Below, in pieces: positions 32,894 to 38,612 of a stretch of DNA of 38,612 bases. Both the position numbers and the translations under genes were made by a program. The stretch comes from an uncultured Alistipes sp. Lineage in GTDB: Bacteria; Bacteroidota; Bacteroidia; Bacteroidales; Rikenellaceae. The notes under the pieces are model-generated. The model had not been told where the DNA came from and made no database searches. It saw only the letters and a list, made by a program, of their open reading frames with translations. Each line of letters opens with the position of its first letter. The stretch's first letter is position 1. The stretch spans positions 1 through 38,612 of the forward strand of contig CANPHE010000023.1 in NCBI GenBank assembly GCA_947573795.1, given 5' to 3'.

Positions 32894-34315
32894 TTATTTC
32901 TCGATGATCTCCACGCCGTTGGCTTCGTCGTATTTGAACGAGTTGTAGTAATCGAGCGTGAAGCCTTTCCAGACGTAAATCCGCTTGAGATTGGGATTGT
33001 TGTCCATAAAGTAATCGTTGTCGCGATAACGATCCACTTCGCTCAGGTCGATTTCGGCGAAGGAGTTGCCGCCCGCGACGAACCGCCAGAGGTTCACACA
33101 TCCGCCTAACTTCACCTCCGTCAGCTTGTTGTCGTTGATGTAGAGCCGTTGCAGGTTGCTGAATCCCGTGAAATCGAGCGTCGAGGGTTGATCGGCCGTG
33201 CGGTTGAAGGCGCCTATGGTATGCATTTGGCCCTTCAGCTTCTCGATCTGTTTCCAGACGTCGAGCAGCGTGGTGAAATCGCATCCGATCTCGATGAGCA
33301 TCGATTGCTTCGAGAGATCGAGCCCTTTCAAATTGGGGCAGTTGTGTACGTGGAGGCTCATCAACTCGAGGTTGCCGCTCAGATCTATCGAGGTCAGCTT
33401 GTCGGTCGTATTGACGTCGAGGTGCCGCAAATGCGGGAAGTTCTCGATGCCTTTGGTCGAGGCGACATCCCATCCTCCGGCGTCGAAGCCGTAGGCCGAT
33501 CGTTCGTTGGGTTCGATCTCCGCCTCGTAGGCCGATATCTTACCGTCTTCGTCGGGGTCCATGTCGTACATGACGACCGATATCCCGGCGGCCATGCGCA
33601 GCATTTCATCCTCGATCGTCTCCAGCATGTCGGGGCTGGCGGCTTGCTCGATCCGGAACTTGCCGCTTTCATCGCCGGATGCGATCTGCAATTCGACGGT
33701 TCGGTCGCTGAATTGGTCGTTGGCGCCGACCCGCAGCCGTACGGTCGTCGGGCCTTGACCTTCGAGCAGGGATTTTTTCGTCCATTCGTCCGTAGCGGAG
33801 TCGTAGGTTTCGATCCTTCCGCTCGTAGGAAGCGATACGGACCACTTCCCGGCGGCTATTACGCGCACTTCGCACTCCTCGGTCCAGTAACCTACGGCGA
33901 TCCGGTCTTCTCCGGACGGACCGGTCATCAACCGGGCCTCCTTTTCGAAAATGACGTTCACCCGGTGTTGAACGTGCAGGCCGCCTGCGTCTTCGACGTA
34001 GAGGTCGATCGCCTGCAAGCCGCGCGGCAGCATCGCCGGCTCGACCGTGCATTCGAAGTTCGGATAGCCGAGCTGCTCGGCGACCGTCTGTCCGCCGATG
34101 CTCAGCCGCGTGACGGCGACGTTGTTTTCCGCATCCTCGATCCAACCTTTGACCGTGAGCGGCAGGTTCGCATCGAGGATCTGGCCCTCGGCGGGAGCGG
34201 TGATTTTGCACTTCGGCGCTGTGTTGGGAACTTCTTCCTGGATCGTTGTATCTTCGCTGCACGAAGTCCACAGAACGGCCGAACAACCTATCAGCAGGTA
34301 TAAAAGCCTTTTCAT
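32894..34315 (-). CDS. Surface lipoprotein with Ig-like, BACON, EF-hand-like and leucine-rich segments
   Basis: 473 residues. SPII signal with Cys19 (LWTSC) followed by SED, the acidic pattern of surface-exported Bacteroidetes lipoproteins. Residues 30-125 look like an Ig-like domain (CKITAPAEGQILDANLPLTV); about 145-227 read as a BACON module (VRVIAAGKWSVSLPTSG to GKFRIEQAA). Residues 253-264, DPDEDGKISAYE, fit a calcium-binding EF-hand loop with ligands at positions 1, 3, 5, 7 and 12. The C-terminal half (about 285-450) has leucine-rich repeats such as LTSIDLSGNLELMSLHVHNC and LQRLYINDNKLTEVKLGGC. Probably an adhesin or binding protein; the ligand is unknown. It lies 15 nt after the FISUMP gene on the same strand. 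Confidence 0.8.
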   Translation of the reverse strand: MKRLLYLLIGCSAVLWTSCSEDTTIQEEVPNTAPKCKITAPAEGQILDANLPLTVKGWIEDAENNVAVTRLSIGGQTVAEQLGYPNFECTVEPAMLPRGLQAIDLYVEDAGGLHVQHRVNVIFEKEARLMTGPSGEDRIAVGYWTEECEVRVIAAGKWSVSLPTSGRIETYDSATDEWTKKSLLEGQGPTTVRLRVGANDQFSDRTVELQIASGDESGKFRIEQAASPDMLETIEDEMLRMAAGISVVMYDMDPDEDGKISAYEAEIEPNERSAYGFDAGGWDVASTKGIENFPHLRHLDVNTTDKLTSIDLSGNLELMSLHVHNCPNLKGLDLSKQSMLIEIGCDFTTLLDVWKQIEKLKGQMHTIGAFNRTADQPSTLDFTGFSNLQRLYINDNKLTEVKLGGCVNLWRFVAGGNSFAEIDLSEVDRYRDNDYFMDNNPNLKRIYVWKGFTLDYYNSFKYDEANGVEIIEK

Positions 34316-34330
34316 CTTTTATCGAGCGAA

Positions 34331-35407
34331 TCAGTTTTTCAGGCAGCGAACGGAGTATCCGCGGGTCTGGTCCGTTGCGTGGGTGAGTTCGACGATGTAT
34401 TTATAGTTGGCGAAACTTGCCGTCATACCGCCCGAATAACCGTAGGTGTAGTCGTCGAAGTGAGGGGTCCAGAAATTGCATACCAGGCTGCCACCGCTGC
34501 CGGGGCCGTAGTAGAAGCTTTTCTTGATATAGCATCCGTAATAGGAGGCGCCGAATCCGTAGGTGTCCAGGCCGCCCAGAGCCAGTTGCGGGTAATCCTC
34601 ATCCGTTGCGATCGGCCAGTCTTTGGCGCGCAGATGACCGCTTACGTTCTTCTGGTTGTTGCCTTGCCAGCTCGATACGGCTTCGTCGTCGGGAATGCGA
34701 TCGTTGACGAACGTGAACAGTTCGTTCCATTCCGATGCTACCGGAATGTGCCATCCTTCGGGGCAGGGGCCCTGTACTTTGGGGTGATTTTCGTCGAACT
34801 CGTTCGACTCCTTGTAGCCGCCTGCGGCAGCCCAGTTGTAGAGTACGCCGCACTTCTGGAAGTTGGCGGTAGCCTTGGCTTCGGTCATGTCGCTGCCTTG
34901 GTAGTCGTAGACGTAGTAGCAGGGCTCGGTTTTGGAGTATTGGTCTATCGGGGTGATTTTCGGCAGGTAGGCCAGGTTCTCGGCGAACCATATCTGCTCG
35001 CCGATTTGGACGGTCTTGTAGGCCTTGCCGTCGCGGGAGTCGGTGAAAAGATCGCTCAACGTGAACGTAGCGGCGCTTTGGGCGGTTACGCCGCGGCTGT
35101 TGGCCACTTCGAGCGTGATCGTGTGCGAGCCGATCGCGTAGCTTCCGGCTGCCACTTCGTAGGAGAACGGTACCTCGGTAACTTCCGGGATTACCTCGCC
35201 GTCGATCTTAAGCGATACGCCCGCGATTTCGCCCCCCCCCGGCACTTCGCCTTCGGCGGCGATGGTAAACGGCTGATAAACATAGATTTCACTACCTTCG
35301 GCCGGCGAGGTGATTTGGCATACGGGGTCTGCGACCTTGATCTCGTCGTCGCTGCACGCCGCGAATGCAAGGAGGCCTGCGGCTACCGGAAATAAATACT
35401 TTTTCAT
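34331..35407 (-). CDS. FISUMP-domain surface lipoprotein with an internal G9 tract
   Basis: 358 residues. SPII signal with Cys18 (AFAAC) followed by SDDE, predicting surface export. Residues 25-120 form an Ig-like domain opening CQITSPAEGSEIYV, similar to that of the downstream gene. From about residue 125 to the end is a Fibrobacter succinogenes major paralogous (FISUMP) domain: DGKAYKTVQIGEQIWFAENL, CGVLYNWAAA, GPCPEGWHIPVASEWNEL and the closing GYSVRCLKN. FISUMP proteins have no established activity; binding or adhesion is commonly supposed. Codons for Pro56-Gly59 contain nine consecutive G (complement of 35232-35240), which makes the gene a candidate for on/off switching by slippage. In this copy the frame is open. 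Confidence 0.85.
   Translation of the reverse strand: MKKYLFPVAAGLLAFAACSDDEIKVADPVCQITSPAEGSEIYVYQPFTIAAEGEVPGGGEIAGVSLKIDGEVIPEVTEVPFSYEVAAGSYAIGSHTITLEVANSRGVTAQSAATFTLSDLFTDSRDGKAYKTVQIGEQIWFAENLAYLPKITPIDQYSKTEPCYYVYDYQGSDMTEAKATANFQKCGVLYNWAAAGGYKESNEFDENHPKVQGPCPEGWHIPVASEWNELFTFVNDRIPDDEAVSSWQGNNQKNVSGHLRAKDWPIATDEDYPQLALGGLDTYGFGASYYGCYIKKSFYYGPGSGGSLVCNFWTPHFDDYTYGYSGGMTASFANYKYIVELTHATDQTRGYSVRCLKN
35232..35240 (-). repeat. G9 tract inside the FISUMP lipoprotein gene
   Basis: Nine consecutive C on the + strand, read as CCG GGG GGG GGC on the coding strand (Pro-Gly-Gly-Gly, residues 56-59). A one-base change would truncate the protein after about 60 residues. Confidence 0.75.
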
Positions 35408-35512
35408 GGGTTTGGATTTTGATGGATTAATTTGAAGGGTGTTTTTTCGTCTGTGGCGGTTTTAAGGTTATCATACGATCTTAATCGAAAGTTCGAAAAT
35501 GTAACTTCCGTT

Positions 35513-35546
35513 CCGATTCGGAATACTATCCTGTATTCCGAATCGG
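35513..35546. repeat. Perfect 14-bp inverted repeat upstream of the lipoprotein pair
   Basis: CCGATTCGGAATAC (35513-35526), loop TATCCT, GTATTCCGAATCGG (35533-35546). It is 106 nt before the FISUMP gene's ATG and has no T-run on either strand, so it reads better as a leader hairpin or operator than as a terminator. Confidence 0.6.
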
Positions 35547-35954
35547 GTAAGCCAATCAATAAATTGTGTCGTGAATACCTAACTAACGGTTTGCAAGATA
35601 GTGGAAAAAGTCCGATCGGCCAAATGTTTTCCCATTTATTTTGCTTCCGAAATCTTCCTCGGCGGGGGAATATTGAGTGAAATAATTTGATTGATAGATA
35701 TTTATGATATCTATGGCGGCCATATGAAAAATAATCCGTCGAAGAAACTGTTACTGTTCGAAATCGATTGTACCGAATGTATATCTTATTGGTAAAAAGT
35801 GATATATCGATTACATATTCGGGATTTTACTTAGTTTTCGGTACTTATTCGGCGCTTTTAGTTGCGAATCGAAATGTATCGGGGCGATTCCGGACCGGAT
35901 AGCCGATTGGGGGAGTACGAGAGTTGCTGACGTCCGTTTTTCCGGTCCAACGAT

Positions 35955-35989
35955 AAGGGCCGTCTAACGAAGGAAGTTAGACAGCCCTT
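35955..35989 (-). terminator. Hairpin downstream of prfC
   Basis: AAGGGCCGTCTAAC pairs with GTTAGACAGCCCTT over a 7-nt loop, 14 positions with one wobble/mismatch, 24 nt past the prfC stop. There is no strong T-run, so it is a probable but not ideal terminator. Confidence 0.55.
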
Positions 35990-36012
35990 TGGGAGCGGTG
36001 AGCGGAGGCCGG

Positions 36013-37596
36013 TTAGAATTCGCTCGTAAAGTGGAAACGGATATCCTTGAAATTGTCCTGTGCCAGGGCCAGTGCGTAGCTCGTGTCGGCCAGGAAGACG
36101 TCGCGGCCGTGTTTGTCTACGGCCATGTTGGTGTGCTTGCGACGTTTGAAATCGGCCAATTGTGCGGCGTTGTCGCTGTCGATCCAGCAGGCTTTGTGGA
36201 TCGAGATGGGCTCCCAGCGGCACGAAGCGCCGTATTCGTGCTCCAAACGGTATTGGATCACCTCGAACTGCAAGGCTCCGACCGTGCCGATGATCTTGCG
36301 GCCGTTGAGTGCCGAGGTAAAGAGCTGTGCCACGCCTTCGTCCATCAGCTGGTCGATGCCCTTGGCCAACTGTTTGAATTTCATCGGATCGGCATTCTCG
36401 ATATAGCGGAACTGCTCGGGAGCGAAGGAGGGTATGCCCGTGAAGCGCAGTTTTTCGCCTTCGGTGAAGGTGTCGCCGATCTTGAAGTTGCCCGTGTCGT
36501 GCAGACCCACGATATCGCCCGGATAGGCTGTGTCGATCACCGACTTCTTCTCGGCCATGAAGGCCGTCGGCGAGGAGAATTTCATCTGTTTGCCGCTGCG
36601 CACGTGGAGGTAGTTCTTGTTGCGCTCGAAGACGCCCGAACAGATCTTCATGAAGGCGATGCGGTCGCGGTGGTTGGGGTCCATGTTGGCGTGTATCTTG
36701 AAGACGAACCCCGTCATTTTAGGCTCCGCAGGCTCTACCGTCCGGGTCTCGGTCGGAGCCGTACGCGGCGACGGGGCGATGCGGATGAAACATTCCAGCA
36801 GCTCCCGCACACCGAAGTTGTTTACGGCCGAGCCGAAGAATACGGGGGCCAGCTCGCCGCGCAGGTAGGCGTCGCGGTCGAACGGATCGTAAACTCCTTC
36901 GACCAGTTCGACGTCCTGACGCAGCCGGTCGGCGTAGTCGGTACCGATATGGCGGTCGAGTTCCTGCGACGCGAGGTCGGCGATCTCTACGGTCGAGGCG
37001 TCGGCCGTGAGTTTTTCGTCCGAGGTAAAGAGCGAGATATTGTGCTCGTAGATGTTATAGACGCCTTTGAAGGTCGGGCCGTTGGAGATCGGGAATGCCA
37101 GCGGCCGCACGCGAATGCGGAGTTCCTTTTCCACCTCGTCCAGCAGGTCGAATGCCTCCTTGGAAGGGCGGTCCAATTTATTGATGAAGACGATCACCGG
37201 GGTCGAACGCATGCGGCAAACCTCCATCAGTTTGCGGGTCTGCGTCTCGACGCCCTTCGCACCGTCGATGACGATGATGACCGAATCCACGGCCGAGAGC
37301 GTGCGGTAGGTGTCTTCGGCGAAATCCTCGTGACCCGGCGTATCCAGGATATTGATCTTCACGCCCCGGTATTCGAAGCCCATGACCGACGTGGCGACCG
37401 AGATACCGCGCTGACGTTCGATCTCCATGAAGTCCGACGTGGCTCCTTTCTTGATCTTGTTGCTCTTGACGGCTCCGGCCACATGGATGGCGCCGCCGAA
37501 GAGCAGCAGTTTTTCGGTCAGGGTGGTTTTACCGGCATCGGGGTGGGCGATGACCGCGAACGTGCGGCGGCGTGTGATCTCTTCCTGTTGTGTCAT
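36013..37596 (-). CDS. prfC: Peptide chain release factor 3
   Basis: 527 residues, the normal RF3 length. A translational GTPase that recycles RF1 and RF2 from the ribosome. G1 is [14 protein letters not shown] near residue 17, switch/G2 region [18 protein letters not shown]3 [14 protein letters not shown] and G4 NKLDRP. Domain 2 ([19 protein letters not shown]) and the RF3-specific C-terminal domain ([18 protein letters not shown]) follow, which separates it from EF-G and LepA. Its gene lies 148 nt downstream of nadB on the - strand. Confidence 0.97.
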   Translation of the reverse strand: MTQQEEITRRRTFAVIAHPDAGKTTLTEKLLLFGGAIHVAGAVKSNKIKKGATSDFMEIERQRGISVATSVMGFEYRGVKINILDTPGHEDFAEDTYRTLSAVDSVIIVIDGAKGVETQTRKLMEVCRMRSTPVIVFINKLDRPSKEAFDLLDEVEKELRIRVRPLAFPISNGPTFKGVYNIYEHNISLFTSDEKLTADASTVEIADLASQELDRHIGTDYADRLRQDVELVEGVYDPFDRDAYLRGELAPVFFGSAVNNFGVRELLECFIRIAPSPRTAPTETRTVEPAEPKMTGFVFKIHANMDPNHRDRIAFMKICSGVFERNKNYLHVRSGKQMKFSSPTAFMAEKKSVIDTAYPGDIVGLHDTGNFKIGDTFTEGEKLRFTGIPSFAPEQFRYIENADPMKFKQLAKGIDQLMDEGVAQLFTSALNGRKIIGTVGALQFEVIQYRLEHEYGASCRWEPISIHKACWIDSDNAAQLADFKRRKHTNMAVDKHGRDVFLADTSYALALAQDNFKDIRFHFTSEF

Positions 37597-37694
37597 ATAT
37601 TATAGGTGTGTTTTTTCGTTCTGTCCGTTGCTGACCGGTTCCGGGACGCTCGGGGCGCTTTCGCCGGTCGTAGTCTCGCGGCGTTTACTGAATT

Positions 37695-37714
37695 CCCTCC
37701 TCGGCAGGGACTTC
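37695..37714. repeat. Short GC-rich REP-like sequence, copy 2
   Basis: CCCTCCTCGGCAGGGACTTC, related to 11289-11314. With the next bases it can fold as CCTCGG (37699-37704) with CCGAGG (37715-37720). It lies in the nadB-prfC gap. Confidence 0.4.
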
Positions 37715-37744
37715 CCGAGGCGTCGAACTTTCAGTTCCGGGCCC

Positions 37745-38612
37745 TTACTCCTTCGGGTAGTCGACGTTGTAGTGGCAGCCGACCGACTCCTTGATTTCGC
37801 GGCCTTGCTTGATGACGAGGTACGCCACGGCGATCATGTTGCGCAACTCGCACAGCTCGCGGTTGGGCTTCGTCTTGCCGTAGAGCTCCTCGGTCTCCTC
37901 GAAAAGAATCGAGAGACGCCGCATGGCACGCTTGAGCGAGAGGTTCGACCGGACGATGCCCACGTAGTTGGACATGATCTGCTGTACCTCGCGTTTGGAC
38001 TGGATGAGCATCAGCATCTCCTCGGTGTGCTGCGTCCCGGCGAAATCCCAGTCGGGAATACCCTCCTGGAAGTCTGCCTTGTCGAAAAGTTCGGCCGTGC
38101 GGCGTGCCGCCTGGTCGCCGTAGACGACCGCTTCGATCAGCGAATTCGAGGCCAGGCGGTTGGCGCCGTGCAGCCCCGTGCAGGAGGTTTCGCCCAAGGC
38201 GTAGAGCCGTTTGATCGAGGTCTCGCCCCATGTATCGACCCTTACGCCGCCGCAACAGTAGTGTGCCGCAGGGGTTACGGGGATCATATCCTTGGTGATA
38301 TCGATGCCGATCGAGAGACACTTCTCGTAGATGTTGGGGAAGTGGCTGCGTACCGATGCCGGGTCTTTGTGCGTGACGTCGAGGTAGACGAAATCTTCGC
38401 CCCGGCGCGTCATTTCGCGATAAATGGCGCGGGCCACGACGTCGCGCGGCGCCAGCGACTTCATCGGGTGGTATTTGTCCATGAACTCCTCGCCCGACTG
38501 CAATCGCAGGATGGCTCCGAAGCCGCGCATGGCCTCGGTGATGAGGAAATTGGGTTTTTCGCCCGGGTTGTAGAGCGTCGTGGGGTGGAACTGGATGAAC
38601 TCCATGTTCTCG
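37745..38612 (-). CDS. nadB: L-aspartate oxidase, C-terminal part (5' end outside window)
   Basis: About 288 residues are in the window; the full enzyme is around 520-530, so the FAD-binding N-terminus lies beyond the right edge. It oxidises aspartate to iminoaspartate, the first step of NAD synthesis. Visible active-site blocks are FIQFHPTTLY, SLAPRDVVARAI, TPAAHYCCGGV and GLHGANRLASNSLIEAVVYG, which contain the His and Arg residues known to bind dicarboxylate in NadB and succinate dehydrogenase relatives. The helical C-terminal domain (from about MLMLIQSKREVQQIM) ends CHYNVDYPKE. The HYCCGGV motif and the C-terminal domain favour NadB over fumarate reductase. Confidence 0.95.
   Translation of the reverse strand, partial: ENMEFIQFHPTTLYNPGEKPNFLITEAMRGFGAILRLQSGEEFMDKYHPMKSLAPRDVVARAIYREMTRRGEDFVYLDVTHKDPASVRSHFPNIYEKCLSIGIDITKDMIPVTPAAHYCCGGVRVDTWGETSIKRLYALGETSCTGLHGANRLASNSLIEAVVYGDQAARRTAELFDKADFQEGIPDWDFAGTQHTEEMLMLIQSKREVQQIMSNYVGIVRSNLSLKRAMRRLSILFEETEELYGKTKPNRELCELRNMIAVAYLVIKQGREIKESVGCHYNVDYPKE

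Larger units (their letters stand above)
35408..36012. other. 605-bp non-coding region between prfC and the lipoprotein pair
   Basis: No credible gene. Contents are a perfect 14-bp palindromic hairpin (35513-35546), an AT-rich stretch (about 35670-35870) with small palindromes such as AGATAT...ATATCT near 35698-35714, and the hairpin after prfC (35955-35989). The - strand should carry the lipoprotein promoter, but no full TTTG/TAnnTTTG match was found; the closest -7 is TACATTTT (complement of 35496-35503). Confidence 0.45.

Overview
This 38.6 kb window looks like chromosome from a gut Bacteroidales of the genus Alistipes or a close relative (inference). The grounds are the high GC content, Bacteroidetes-type promoters (TTTG, a spacer of about 20 nt, then TAnnTTTG), weak Shine-Dalgarno signals, SPII lipoproteins with acidic residues after the cysteine, an UpxY antiterminator, a BACON-containing lipoprotein, a FISUMP lipoprotein and a DUF3822/rsmD pair. 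No ribosomal RNA, CRISPR array, intact transposase or replication origin was found.

Layout. (1) 1-10633, + strand: a purine biosynthesis cluster, purL (5' cut by the window edge), two tandem secreted endonuclease/exonuclease/phosphatase (EEP) paralogues, purC, purF, purM, purN, a small PNPOx-fold flavoprotein and purH. It supplies most steps from PRPP to IMP. (2) 10850-14545, - strand: a compact capsule-style unit, upxY, a CapD/FlaA1-like sugar-nucleotide dehydratase and a WbuC cupin, behind a consensus Bacteroidetes promoter and a leader of about 235 nt. (3) 14943-15565: an aldo/keto reductase fragment lacking its N-terminal third, with a 15-bp inverted repeat after its stop. (4) 15703-21725: an AraC regulator divergent from rhaB-rhaA-rhaT-rhaD, a complete L-rhamnose uptake and catabolism operon. 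(5) 21920-28449: an RND tripartite efflux operon (adaptor, pump, TolC, joined by 4-nt overlaps) divergent from its own AraC regulator. (6) 28468-28974: a frameshifted tyrosine-recombinase N-terminus beside tRNA-Asp(GTC) and its terminator, a decayed integration site. (7) 29029-32814: rsmD, a DUF3822 gene and a one-TM protein, divergent from a RecD-like helicase and a UDG-fold protein. (8) 32894-35407: two surface lipoproteins, one with FISUMP and one with Ig-like, BACON, EF-hand and leucine-rich segments. (9) 36013-end: prfC (RF3) and the 3' part of nadB.

Most of the window is ordinary metabolism. The accessory signals most worth a second look are: a G9 tract inside the FISUMP lipoprotein gene (candidate phase variation); G9/C9 tracts upstream of the upxY promoter; a canonical G-quadruplex motif competing with a perfect hairpin in the purF-purM gap; the duplicated EEP genes inside the purine cluster; and related short direct repeats flanking the efflux module next to an integrase scar and a tRNA gene. 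I did not find strong evidence for a wholly new multi-gene system.
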